Below, piece after piece: positions 1-12,767 of a stretch of 64,000 nucleotides of DNA. Below the pieces are notes generated by a model. The model was not told the DNA's origin. It saw nothing but the letters and a program-made list of their open reading frames with translations, and ran no database searches. This DNA is from Membranipora membranacea (Eukaryota > Bryozoa > Gymnolaemata > Cheilostomatida > Membraniporidae): NCBI GenBank assembly GCA_914767715.1, contig OU612066.1, positions 25,890,283-25,954,282 of the forward strand, written 5' to 3'. The position numbers and the translations under genes are program-made. Every line of letters begins with the position of its first letter. The first letter of the stretch is position 1.

Positions 1-93
1 AAGGATCGAAAAAACACTAAGTCAAGGAAAGTTTTGAATTATTAAAAATTGAATTGAATTATTGAATTGAATGGAAAATTAATTTATCAAACA

Positions 94-3000
94 TCAAGTC
101 AGAACATCAGCTGGACAAGCAAATTCTTGTAAATGAGGGCAAAGTTTGGCAGCAGCACCTCTCAGGCTGTCTGCGTAACCCTTGACAACCTGACATCCCT
201 TACTCTCAACACATCTAAAGCATCCCATCGCTTCTTTGAAGTTCTCACTACAATAGAAATTAATTCAAAATAAGCAAACAAAAACCACAGATTGCCACTG
301 CTCGGATGATAGCATTGCCTCAGTATTGAGGTACAAATTTGTCTTGTAGCAGAAAACGTGTTTGCAATTCTCACGTACAGCTCAAAATCTGATCCAAATC
401 GATCAAGTCGTCCGCTTAAAACCCATTGGTACAGAAGATCTGTGACAACCATGTGAAACATGGGTATTACTTCTCGCAATTCAATGAGAATTATGTGTTT
501 CACTGAAGATGTAAGTAGTGTCCCATTTTGGTGCAATATAATTTAGTCCATGGAGGTGTACTCACATAGCATTCATAATAATGATAACTATAATAATAAT
601 AAAGTTTATTCATGAAATATTTAATAAAATTGTTTAGAAACAATGATTTCTAAGTGCTGTACATGTGATGAAATGTTAAAATAGAAACATAAACTATGAA
701 ATAAGCCTGTGACTGGTAAATATATAAAATAAAATAAAATAAAACAAAAATTAAAAAAAGTTAAATAAAATTGAATAAAATTAAATAAAGTTATATTAAA
801 ATAATTTAAATCAAATCAAATAGGACAGCGTAAGTATTCATATTAACTTACCATAGAAACTTGGGTGTAGCATCATTGATTGAAGGACTCATCATCATTA
901 TCAAACACAATGATAATCCCTCGCAGCCTGCAAATAAAACAGTCATGCCTTTTTTCTGTCAAAGCGTTCTGAAAAAAATCTATTTTGGGTAAATCTCACT
1001 AAGAAAGGAGCTATAAATAGTGCCCTAACGTATACCTTTTAAAGATTACAGAAGGACCAAGGTAATTCATAATCTGGCAGCTAGCTCTGCAGTGCCAATA
1101 TATTGCATAACTTCTGCAGCCAGACTATATATGGCTTTGGTCCTTCAGAAGACTTTAAACCACCACTGCTGCACACAGCCAAATTTGTGCTTACTATATT
1201 CTGTATAGCTTAAATCTAATAAAATGAGGCTGCAATCTCAACATTGTCACTTAATGAGGAAATAATTTGCACAAACTGATGTGATCAATTTGTGCAAATT
1301 GTTTGCCCATTAGGTGAAAATTTTGAGATTTCAGTCTCAATTAGTTATTTTGGAGCTATACAGAATTCAATGAGCACAAATTTGCCTGAGTGGCAGCTTT
1401 AGGCAAATTTGTGCTCATTGAGTTCGTAGGTATAATTTAGGTAGTTCATGTATGTTCATTGCTAAACAATTTTATTTTCAATTTATTCACTGTTATCTCA
1501 TTTATGGTATCCATATATATTACAACTTATGTGCATCAAATATCACAAACCCTATTTTCACTCAGCAAAAAAGAGCCTTGAGAATTGTGGCCAATGTTCA
1601 ACAAACATATACCTTTTTATTTGTCACCTACTAATGACCTATGTACATCACTTAATATTTTACCCCTTCCAATACTGAGCAATTATTTTACTTGCATTAC
1701 AGGATTTAAGGCTCTGAATAATTTATCACCTCCATACATCTCTGATTCTTTTGTTACCACACCGATTTCCAAGAAGAGATACACACTTACTTAAACCTCC
1801 ATTAGACAACTTAAACCACAAAATAGCAACAAACTTTAATATTTTACCCTCTTCATTGAGAAGCACTCTTACTTTGAATATGTTTAAGAAAAGGCTAATG
1901 CAACATTTTTTCAGTTTATTGGCATAGTCTTATATTTTTGGTTGAATCTTTGTTTGTATTATTTTTCTTTTTTGCCATTTATGTCACATCATGAAAAACA
2001 TTTGAAATAATGAATTGTTGCTGACAATAAAAGTATATATATATATGTTCGCTTATAGTCTCTGCACATTTGCAGTGATTTATTGCCAAATAGTCACAAT
2101 AGCTCTATCAGAGGTGTCCATGTGTAAAGAAAAAGAAAATGATAATGCAAAAATTCTACCAGTGGAAACATGAGAAAAGTGATCACTGATTATTCGGTAG
2201 CTAGGACTGGATATTTTGGTAACCTTTTCATGGTGTATTCAGGGTGTGCAGTGCTCATCTTGATCATTTTTTTTAAAAACTTTATTGCGATAACTTTCAT
2301 TCGTTGAGAATGTTTTTCAAAATTAGCCATTTAGATGAATTAGTAAAAACCAAATGCCAATCAATGTTCCTATTTCCCTGGTTTATGCACATTCTTTTAA
2401 CTTCTTTAAAAGGAATTAATACTTTGATGGTGAATTTGAAGTATATTCTCCCAGCCAGTTTTTTGAAAAATGTTGTTTGATGGCATTTTGGTCACATGTC
2501 ACTAGATACACAATTATGACAGTGCATAGTTGAGACTCAACCAGCCATAACAATAACAGCAGGACATGAATGTATTGTGAAAATGATTGGTTTCAGTTTA
2601 GCAATAAGCACACATACTTGTAGACACATCTTAGGGCCTGGGGCAGCCCTGAGCAAGCAGATAGTTTATTCGATTATCATCAATAGATAACCTGGCTTAT
2701 GACAAAGTGAAGTTTTAGATCATATTTATTTCTGCGTGATTACTTCATATGCTCTTTAGGATGGAGAGGAGGAGGAGAGGTATAACCAATTGCTCTTTCT
2801 CACCATCCCCAAAAAAAGAATGGGTTGTTAGCGCTGATTAGGTATCCCGCTGTTCATTACTCGGAGTTGTGTTCTCTCATCCAACAGCACATTCCAATCA
2901 ACCATATGAAACACAGCCTACGCGTTAGGGTTATTGGCCTTACATGGGCCATTGCTGGGATCCCTTGTAGTGAGTGTAAAAGTAAATACTCGCTGGCCCA

Positions 3001-5766
3001 GCGTGACAAAGTACTATCAGGACATTTTTCCAATTTGCAGAAATTCAAATCTAAGATTGACAAGCCTGTTTCTTGAAAGCTTTTAACCTTAATTACAATT
3101 AACAAAGCCAGATAGACTTTTTATCGCAGGGAAAATAATCAAATCACAGCGCAAAAAAGATCTAACTGGCAATGAAGCCAGTATTCATAATGATGTAACA
3201 AGGATGAGAGTAAGACTTTTTCGTATAACTCTCACCCTACTAATGTATTTCACATAAAATTAGTTGATAAAAGACTCTCAGTACAGAGGGACATCTTTCT
3301 CTGCCCTTTTACACTATTTTAGTTGGCAGTTTTTAGAAAAGTCCACTGTTTTGACTCAAGTTTGTGGTCCTTTTTCTGGCCTATATAGGTATCTCTCTAC
3401 TGAATATTATTCTTAGCTATGTTTCACATCCAATAACCTTGGCTGCAAATACAACATAACTTGATTGCACAGCTAAGGGAATTGCCAGCAAAGGGGAATT
3501 TAATTAGGATTCTGCCTCGGATTTTATTTACAGTTAGATATTTTTTAATGAAGCAGATAATCTCTAAACATTATAATTGCAACCAAAGAGACATACCAAG
3601 TTTGTTAATCTGCTTACAGGAGAATACGTTGACATACAACAATATTTCAAGTGATTTGCTTAGTGATGGGACAACAGGGTAACTTGGCCACTTTTTTCAG
3701 TCGAAGTAGTAAAATCTAACATAAACTACTCCGTAATTCACAAGCAAACCTTAATTACAATTAGAACTACATGAGAAAAGTGCAGATCATAGAACACAGA
3801 AATTATAACTTGATATCCAAAATTGCTATAGTATCATGTTTTAACTGTCAGTATTTAGATTTGAAAGGTCATAGAACAGCCTTCGATTTGAAGTGATAAA
3901 TGAAAGTGAAATCATACATACAGTTTATAAACTATTACAAACAAACTTTATGTCACTAATCCCTCATTGATAACATAACATGATTGGACAATGAACACGT
4001 GATTGACCAATTAAATTAAATGAAGCCAGATAGCTCTTTATCGCGCTGAGAAAATATTTAAACTCTGCCAGTTAGAACAAAGTCGCACCAGATATCTGGA
4101 GAACGAACAGAGACAGGAAAAAAATTTGATAAGATTTGAAATCTTGAGCATGGAAAACCCCATAGCTAAAATTAAAATAGATTTTTTTGGTATTGCCAGA
4201 TAGCACTTTGTCGCGCTGGGCCAGCGGAGTGTCTGAAAGGTTCTCACCTTCTCCAAGATTGGGTATTGGACAGTCAGTCTGTCTTTGACGCGCAGCAATG
4301 TTCCGGATGAGACCAAACATCCTTGCTACTGGATCTTTGACTATACATTTTGGGAGCAAATCTTTGATTATGTTGGTGGCTCTGTAATATGGAAGAAAAA
4401 CAAACAGAATTTGTATAATTACATGGTCACTCTCTGGTCTATTTTATATCTTCAATCATATTGTGGCCGTTTCAATTTTCAAAGTTGTTGATGAATTCAT
4501 TGATTTGCATCACCGAATCAAATTTAGCATTTGAGAAACTGTGAATGGCTTGTAAGATTCATAGAACCTTTGAGATGAGAGCTAGACCCCAGCCGATTGG
4601 ATTGTAAAAGATAACAAAGTCTCAATGGTTGCACTCAGTTCCTGCCCATCCGTCAGCTATTTATGTTTCTGATTTAAATTGCAGTGCTTCTATTAAGCAC
4701 TTTAATCAATATTTTGATGATTTCCAAATTCGTATGGTTGGGGACTTATTTAATAATCTCACCCTAAGCAATCTCCAGTCCCAGCCGATTGGATTGTAAA
4801 AGATAACAAAGTCTCAATGGTTGCACTCAGTTCCTGCCCATCCGTCAGCTATTTATGTTTCTGATTTAAATTGCAGTGCTTCTATTAACCACTTTAATCA
4901 ATATTTCGATGATTTCCAAATTCGTATGGTTGGGGACTGATTTAATAATCTCACCCTAAGCAATCTCCAGTCTTCCTTAGGTCCAAGACTTCTTTAAAAC
5001 GCTCCGTGAATTCAACTTCACATACTAGAAAATGAGAATATTAGCGACTGCATTGTTTGAGGAACTTTACCACTGAATGCTCTGTATAAAGGTCTTCCTA
5101 CTTCCTATATGGTAAAATCTGTGCTAGAGTTTTTCAATTATTTTGATGAACACATATAAATTACTTACTTAGTGGCCCACAACCTTCGCAGGCTTCCTCT
5201 TGAGACCTCTCACATACACAGGTTTCTGCACTGAATCTGAGTCCTGGTGGGCAGCTGTGAGTGTGAGTGAGTTTGGTAGCGTTGTCATACTGAGTGAACT
5301 TCTCACAATCGTATTGTGCCAGTTGTGTGTATTTATTGCCACGATTCTGACATGAGCAATTATGAACTACAAGAAAATTATCCAATTATCAATGCAATGC
5401 TTTGATTGTCTGTTTTAATGTGATGCTACTGCAAGATTATTCAATTTAGATTGTGGCCGTTGATACTTTCAACACACAGAGTACAAACTTTCCACAAGTC
5501 TGATCTCCCTCTTGTGACTAACTGTTGTCATTGCTCTCAAAACAAACAGTTGTGTATTGCACGATGGTTGTGCGTTGAGTTACAACGCTGTGCCAGACAT
5601 ATTTATATCTGCAGTATCATACAACCTAACTCCATAACGTCATAAACAATAAATAATAGCAGACCAAACTTACGGGAAACTTACCCTTCTTCTCTGGTGT
5701 CATAAATGATGGTACAAATAGTACAGCGATCACTAGTGCCACCATCTGAGTCGGTGCTACCTTCAT
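94..5766 (-). CDS. Secreted Cys-rich protein with chitin-binding type-2-like module, four exons
   Basis: Four minus-strand exons join in phase: 5685-5766, 5169-5366, 852-927 and 94-247 (510 nt, 169 residues plus stop). Exon 1 (MKVAPTQMVALVIAVLFVPS...) is a signal peptide, so the product is probably secreted. Exon 2 carries a CBM14/peritrophin-A-like module: DCEKFTQYD, then SCPPGLRFSAETCVCE, typical of the C-terminal half of that fold. The Cys normally found in the YQC segment is replaced by Tyr, so one disulfide may be missing or rewired. Exons 3 and 4 encode a Cys-rich tail (CFRCVESKGC, LCPHLQEFACP) that I do not recognise. All introns are GT-AG, and phases 1, 1 and 2 match across each junction, which is the main support for the model. 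CBM14 proteins bind chitin in gut linings, mucus or cuticle; chitin binding here is inferred from the family. The exon 2 donor overlaps an in-frame stop, so a shorter form ending at 5161 is possible. Confidence 0.72.
1363..1424. repeat. Short perfect-type hairpin
   Basis: Arms at 1363-1386 and 1401-1424 are inverted copies of one another around the core GAGCACAAATTTGCC, with a 14-base loop. It lies in intron 2 of the secreted-protein gene, just upstream of a reverse-transcriptase relic. It could be the end of a decayed fold-back element. Confidence 0.6.
1452..1930 (+). pseudogene. Non-LTR retrotransposon RT C-terminal relic
   Basis: Two overlapping frames spell the region after the reverse-transcriptase palm of CR1/L2-type elements: an ...IYGIHIYYN... 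segment, QQKRALRIVANVQQ, then LPLPILSNYFTCITGFKALNN and a ...LRSTLTLNMFKKRLMQHFF tail. At least one frameshift and one stop interrupt it. It is followed by an A/T-rich end with a short (TA)n run near 2034-2046, typical of a LINE 3' end. It is a dead 5'-truncated copy on the plus strand, inside an intron of the minus-strand gene. Confidence 0.6.
2820..4360. repeat. Repeat-derived block with CCAGATAG...CGCGCTG motifs
   Basis: Variants of GCCAGATAGCWCTTTRTCGCGCTG recur at about 3108, 4023 and 4195 and, inverted, near 2994 (CCCAGCGTGACAAAGTACTATC). A CCTTAATTACAATTA segment also recurs at about 3087 and 3750. The block looks like overlapping decayed miniature elements. No coding exon was recognised. 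Confidence 0.4.
4589..4972. repeat. 192-bp tandem duplication (2 copies)
   Basis: Units 4589-4780 and 4781-4972 are directly abutting and almost identical; only a few substitutions are visible, such as ATTAAGC versus ATTAACC and ACTTATT versus ACTGATT. The low divergence suggests a recent duplication. It lies within the first kilobase of intron 2 of the secreted-protein gene, and no coding role is evident. Confidence 0.85.
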
Positions 5767-8493
5767 CTTGAAGTCTTCAACGGTACTATGAATACTGTGA
5801 TTGTTTCATTTGACTGCAGGTCTCCAGTAAAACTGGTAATATATTTGAATATACTTTATCACCAGCACATTGCAAATAGATTGGCTAATATAACAATTAT
5901 CCCAATTTGATTGGCTATTAAACTTCAGTGTGCACAATTTATTTTACTATAACCAACCATGTTGGCTTATTCACCGAGGTATATCTATAAAATACTACCG
6001 ATGGAATACCAATGAAGTGATATTTCACTCATGATATCTATTACTGTCAGTTCAAGGAAAGATTTTTATTGGCAAACTAAACCATTTATAGATGAAATAT
6101 TTCCCATCTCTTTGCCAAGTGATGATATAGATATACAAGATAAAGTTAAGAGATTCACCAGGTGTATGTTTGTGTTGCACGTTGCTAACCAAAATCGCAT
6201 CAATCTAATCTTTACAGCACATGGAGGTTGAAGACATCCATCTACTTTAACAGAGACCCAGCATTCCATTTCAGTTAAGAGGGCAATAATAACCACTGAT
6301 CAACAGTATTGTGTGCCAAGAATTTCTAACATTGCAAGTGCAATGCTCTTTCAGTAAACTCTGTACATTTCACATTATAGAATATTGATACAGGACAAAA
6401 TTGAAGTAGAGCAAATAGAATAAGTTTTTCTGTACACTTTTCAGGGTGATAAATGTCAGGTCTTAACTCATACAACAACCCAAAACGAGTATTCATTTGC
6501 TAGAATATTGTTTAGCAAGTTTGGGTGCGTGATGTGACCCATTTTCACTAGCTAAGGTGTGAAATTATATGACATGAACAGCCTGAGTAGATGTTAGCTA
6601 GACATAGATTTCTATACTCAAGACATGTGTGCGATCTTTTTGCTCATTGCTGTTCGAGAGCCTGATTAATTTAACAGATTGATGGGGTTATCACCCAGAC
6701 CCCATTGTGTACAAAGGCAATTGGCCTAAACATATATCTTTGTCATCAACAAGTTATTTGCAGTCATACCATTCTTTTTTGATGCCTCTGCAATATAAAC
6801 TCAGTCAGCGAATGATTACCCTGTAATTCTTTGTTTTAGGTTGGTGACATCACATCTGAAGGTAGTGTTTAGTTGCATTCTGAGAAAACATTAGCTAGTG
6901 TACATAGCTGTAAAAGCTGCCTCCTGCACACGCGAAATTTAATAGTAATAGTAACATAAATAATGTGACCCTTGTTGCTATCCAGTGCCCTTCTGGGTCC
7001 ATATAAATTAGGTTTACAGAACATGACACAGGTGTCACAGGTTACGTAATACAAATTGATATAAATGCTTGTATGGTTGTTTGAGAGTTGCAATCTCCTT
7101 TTAAATAAGAAGGCAACTCATAACTTAGAGCGCAATAAAGTATAGAAAGCTTCGGGATCGCAGCAGTAGATGCGAGGGGTAGTCACATCGACAGTCTAGT
7201 TTCTGTTCATGTTTTTTTTTTACTTTATATGTATTGTATTTGACCGTATTATTTATGGAGAACACAGAATTTATACTGGACTGTGTTGATAACCGTTTTC
7301 TAATGTCCCCGCCTTGGGCATTTTCCTTTAATTTCTAGGTCTCATTTTCTGCCTATTAATTTATTAAATGTTAAATAATGACAGTGTAAGGATAAGGTCG
7401 AATTGTTGGAGTATCCTGGGCTAAAGTTTAGTTAATTCTTGGTCCCTTCGCCAGCGGCGTGACCAGTGGATTGGAGCAACTCGGAATGCAGGCAAATGGA
7501 CCAGACTTGGTCTAGCACAACAGCAACACCTTGCGGATAACTAAAATGAGAGTGACACCAGCTGCAATTCTGTTGGCAGCAGCGGTTATCTTTAGAAGCA
7601 AAACAAAACAAAATATGAGATACTCGTTGGTATCCATCCAATTGGTAGTTAATGAACAATGTTTAGAACTGTTGAAATGCACAGAACCTATTTGACCACC
7701 TATCATTATTTGCAAAAATGTTCCAATGTTGATTGCGTCTTTGCATGGTGGATGATTTGATCTCAATGAGGAAATATAAATATCTTAAGTCACTAGTACC
7801 AATCAAGTGCTAAATGCTGGGTTAACTCAATTTGTAATGTAGCAAAGAAGAACAGCTTACCCTTTGACAGGGGTTCAACTTGTTTCGAGGGTTTCATCAA
7901 CGTTGTATCTTACAATATATCAAAGTTGTTCGAAAAAACCATGCAGGCTGTTTATATTCATTCCACAAAGAAGAAGGGTTTTAAGGGGCTTCATAAAGTT
8001 TTGGACTCCCTTCATGCAATGTGCATGCAACCTGGGAGATAGGAAGTAACAAATCCTCACATGATTGTCTTCTCTCTAAAGCAGGTAAGATGACTCCCTA
8101 TGATTATGTCAATTAATTTAATCTCAATTTATCCCATACAATAGCTATGATTGTATTATAAAAACAACGACTCTCAGCGTTCGATAATCAAAATAACAAC
8201 TTAATTTTATTGCAAAAAATTATGACTTTTAAGAAAATAATGATAAGGAAAAATGTTTGATATAATTAAATACGAGTGCTGAAACCAACAAGTTTTGGAC
8301 ATATACTTCCTGCTGAAGCTTCTGTATTGCACCTGATGATAAGTATTATGATATAGTTAGATAAGCATTATGGGTTTCGTGGGGAAAACACCTTTACTGA
8401 TAAAAACGCTGATCATGACCAATGCTTGGATAGAAACATAATGGGTTAGGAAAGTTCACTTGTTTCCCGGCTTGCTTTGTGAAAGCCTGATGA
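5767..8493. other. Intergenic stretch, no gene recognised
   Basis: This lies between the secreted-protein gene start and the end of CD225 copy 1. It is AT-rich with scattered short frames. An ATG at 7546 (plus) opens a short hydrophobic frame (MRVTPAAILLAAAVIF), but no continuing exon could be supported. Nothing else is supported here. Confidence 0.5.
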
Positions 8494-10811
8494 TTAACAC
8501 AAATAACTATAGTCATCATTACAGTAGGGATTGTAGCTGAAAGCAGTATAGTAAACACCGAAGTAGATACCAAGCAATACGATGTATATGATGTTGAATG
8601 CGATGCCGATACCGAGCCCCACTTTGTTCAGTGTCTGGGCCTCATTGGACAGTCTGGCAGCGTTCAGTCTGTCACCTGTGTAAGAAAAAGTTTAATATTT
8701 ATTTCTAATGTTATCTTTCTGCCCTAGGCTGCTTCAAGTAGCTGAACTCCGCCTCTTTTATTTCAGAGAAAAAAGGGGTGGAGTTCACTAGTTTTATGCT
8801 AGCATTATCCAAATGCATGTTGGTGATGTTTCAATCCCTGCGTTGACTTGTAACAGTGATTTTGAATGTCAAAAACAATACCCAAAGTAGCAGCATAACA
8901 GAAGAAGATGATTTGCTACGCAGAACAAATTGACGGAAACTAGCTCATAAATATATTTCATTTTAGTTAGGTTATGCATCTAGCACAGAACCCTAAATGC
9001 AGGCGAATTGGATCACGTTGGCTCTCTTTGTCGGCTAAATTATAGCATCTTGATGAATATGGTTGTAAAACTTAGTGAATGGTCTTGAAGTCTGATATAT
9101 AAGTCAATAGTATTTCCTTATTGCCAGAATTTGAAGTAATCCCTTGCCAACTATTGATGGATTAGGAGATTTATTCATCTACGCTAATCTCTTAACTGGC
9201 AAACAGCCAGCGGTGTATCAGTATGATGCAAGGAGACTGCAGAATGACTCATACTAAAGCCCTCTACTGAATGAGAAAAACAAGTTCTTAGGAATTTGTT
9301 AATGGAACACATTTTTTTACTCATTTTCAAATACAACTTTTTGCAAATATTTGACCCAACTTTGCCAACTCTCCTGAATAAGTCAAATAGATGGTTACTT
9401 GGATTTTGTGCCTATGATAATAAACATCAAAGACTACCAAATGACCGACGCATGTCAGACAGTTTCTCATGATGAACTTAGGTGAGATTTGGTCTTTGGG
9501 TAGTCTTCAATTTTATATTCAACTCTATGGCTGTCATCTTACCTCTCATGTTGGCATCTCGTACAGACTGTGATTTGATAATGGCAGCGATGCCGATCCA
9601 GAAGCAGCAGAATAAAGTGGTCAGTATGGACCAGGTGCAGTGATCTCTAGGCTCAGTGGTGGTGGTGGTAGCGATCACTACTGTCGGCTGTGTTACTGAA
9701 TAAAGAGACAAACAAAGAATGGTATGGTAAACATTAGGTAAGGTATCATGGTTTTGCAAAAATGTTGTTATGACTGAGAGACCTGGTCCTTATTAGAATT
9801 TGTCTGTCCGTCATACGAGAAATGAGTAAGAGTAAGAGCAGTACAACATCAAACAAAACATGGGTGGTACTTGGTTTGTTAGAAGTAACAGGCTGAACTT
9901 CAAACAGAGCTATGACATGACATACACCAGTACACTATCAAAGGGACTGCCTCTGACATTATTTTAATTGTGCATGGTAGCCAAATTTTGAGTATTACCC
10001 TGGTATTCTGTAGAGGTGATATTATAAATGGTATGCTGTCCAAATCTTTGGACAGCTGAAACGGCAGATTTTTTTCCATACAAATGATCAAATCTGCAAT
10101 TGATCAGATTTGATGGCGTCCAGTAGAGGGGGGACAACTCAAAACATGATTGCTGTATTGAACTTTGCCTATGTGTTTAGATATAAAGTATAAGGTATCA
10201 GATATCTATAGCATTGCACACACAAACCTGTAACAGTAGCAGCAGGGGTATTTCCGTATCCATAGCCATTCGGCTGCTGAGGTGGATAAGGAGAATAGCC
10301 TGTATTCACATTCTGCTGAGGTGGGTACGGTGCGTACCCTCCCTGCTGAGGTGGGGCCTGTTGTGAGTACCCAGGCTGAGGCGGAGGATACTGTCCGTAG
10401 CCTTGGTTTTGTTCACCATACTGCTGTGGGGGTTGTTGTGGAGGGTATGCTGAGCCATTCTGTCCCGAAGCCTCATAAGTAGGTGGAGCTGAGCCTAAAG
10501 GCGCAAAGCCCATCTCTTGTCCTTTTCCTGTGACAATGAATTAATGGAGCTACCATTTCAGTTACATAACGACATTAAGAAATAATTCAAAAGCAGCATG
10601 ATATAAGCTGAATAAAACTTCAAGAGCAGTCTCATCAATATTTGCTACCTCATGGAGCAGGGGACATTGTTAATTGAACTGTAGCATCGCAGAAGAGAAC
10701 CATTTAATTGGCAACAGCCACTACAATACACTTTCTCAATTCACTCAGGTGCTGCTCAGTGTGCCATACATTTAATATTATTACGTAGCGTCACTTGCCT
10801 GTGTCTGACAT
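8494..10811 (-). CDS. CD225/dispanin-family membrane protein, copy 1 (215 aa)
   Basis: Exons 10799-10811, 10228-10527, 9543-9695 and 8494-8675 total 648 nt with phase 1 at every junction. Exon 1 encodes only MSDT. Exon 2 is a Pro/Gln/Tyr/Gly-rich cytosolic region with YPPQQ and APPQQGGYAPYPPQ repeats and an APPTYE motif of WW-ligand type. Exon 3 is the CD225 core: DHCTW, the FCCFWIG intramembrane segment with palmitoylation-type cysteines, then a KSQSVRDANMRG loop. Exon 4 has GDRLNAARLSNEAQTLNKVG and a hydrophobic helix (IIYIVLLGIYFGVYY) with a Tyr/Asn/Cys-rich tail. The family includes IFITM, PRRT and SynDIG proteins that act at membranes, in fusion control or receptor clustering; the role here is unknown. 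Intron 1 has a GC-AG boundary (ACAG|GCAAGT). It is the longest copy and shows no defect. Confidence 0.85.
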
Positions 10812-12767
10812 ATTAGCTGCTCTGTTAGTGCGTTTAGTTCCTGATGTTAAATTTACAGCTCTGTGGTGAAATCACTGTGCACAACTACCATTAAGGTCAG
10901 GTGATACAATCCTAACAACAAAACTGATATGACTGTGTGATGGATAATAAACTTGTCTTATCAAGATGCTGAGTTTTAGATAACGGGTAGATAACCCAGC
11001 CTCGGGTCACAAGTGCTCTCAGTAAACATGAAAATATCAAATATCGATAATGATAATGCAAGAGGCTGCTTGAGTTAACCTCTCAAAATCGCTTTTCCAG
11101 ATCAATTTTGATGATTAAATATTTACAGAATACTGCAAAAATAAGCTGACTTATATAAACTAGGAGCAGATGAAACATCTGGATTCTATTTTTTCATAGT
11201 ACAAACAGTTCGCTCGTATTCTAAATGATTACCTTTTCGTTAGCACAGTTATCAATTGATACTAAATGTTTTACAGGAGCTAATATCTTATGTCCAACTT
11301 TGAATGATTATACTACGTCCATCCCCTCCCCCTGATCCCAGTAAAGCCGCCCCTATAATTGCTAACAAGGAAGTTATGCTGGCTTGATTTAATCTGCTAT
11401 TACTGAAAGAATTCAAGTACCACATTATTCACCGTGCATGCCACTGACTATGACCACTGATGCGGGTGCTATTTACGATTCTGTAAGCCTTCAGTCAACA
11501 AGGTTTAACATAAATTTGCGCCATTCAAATTGAACCAATCTACACTGTCATTACTGCCCAACACGTCATTGCCATAGATTATAGAAGGTCACGTACCAAC
11601 ACATGCTGATGACAACTGGTTGCAAAGGGGGAAAAATAAAATCCCTAATAATCGGTGTGACCAATGCGCACATGTATATTGTATCAAGTTTAATGACACC
11701 CTCTTTGATATCCGCCCATTTATCAGTACTACACCCAAAGCAAAAAAATTAGCCCTCCCCCCCCCCCCCGTGACAAGGCAGTACTTTCCTAATGTGCCTC
11801 ATTGTATCTTCTAAATAATTATTATCACTGTATTCTGTCAATATCAATAATCGTTTAAAGGGAAGCATCAGTGCTGATGTTCACTGTAAATATATTGCCA
11901 CACAAATTTGGCCAAGTAAATTTTACAATATCCTTTGAGGCGTTAGAGAGCCAATGATTATTGTGGTATAAAGCAATCAAATCTTCGATGTTTTGGTAAG
12001 AGTTATTTCTTAGCATAGCTTGACATAATTATGTCCTTGGCTCAAATGCAAATGTTGTTCTTGATTTATTGCCCTGCTGATTATTACTAATCTGATTGTA
12101 ATGGTATCATAAATTTTTTTTAACAAAATGTTATCTGTAGAGCAAACGCTCTAGTGTATCCAATAAATGTAGGGGTGAAGAACAAATGGAGATTGGCAAG
12201 ATTTCCGATGGTATAAATCACGACCTGCCAGGGTTCGATATACCCGAAGCATGCTGATGAAAACAAATTTCGAGAGTCGTTCCTCCTTGGGGCAATTGAA
12301 GGCGATAAAAACAAAATTGTCATTTATCATGCAAGACAGCCATTTGTGTATGAGGCACAATAAATATTCTATATGAAAAATTGTATAACATAAATAGCTT
12401 ATTTCACTACCCTACTGATAAGCAAAGCCTGTGATCTTTAAATTTGCTCCCATTTACAGGGCATAAGGAAGGACTTAAGTTATCAATAGAACAAAAAATG
12501 AGTCCGGCAAAAGTCTTGTCAAGAATATTATATATTATGTGAGTTCTGTTATATACAGAGTAAATACATCTCGCTATTATGTATCAGTGATGGTAGTGGA
12601 TCCATTGCACTCTCAAAAACATGAATAATACAAATAATATAATATAATAATACAGAAAACTGGAAAGCTTGTATCACAATTTCGCTGTGATGTTAATCTT
12701 TCACTAGGTAGTAATAACTTTCATATACGCAATATGCCATGTATAGTCAGGTGAAGAAAGACCCTCT
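10812..12767. other. Spacer between CD225 copies 1 and 2
   Basis: Contains the presumed promoter and 5' UTR of copy 1 next to 10812 and the 3' region of copy 2. A 12-13 base C run is at about 11758-11770. No other exon was recognised on either strand. Confidence 0.5.

Noticed and set aside
162-536. 124-codon minus-strand frame with a faint resemblance to a gamma-tubulin complex segment (LLYQWVLSGRLDRFG)
   Set aside because: Most of it is intron read-through; only 94-247, in another frame, fits the phase of the upstream exon of the secreted-protein gene.
10282-10482. Plus-strand frame opposite CD225 exon 2 (also at 14817-15011)
   Set aside because: Shadow of the minus-strand Pro/Gln-rich exon; no splice or motif support.
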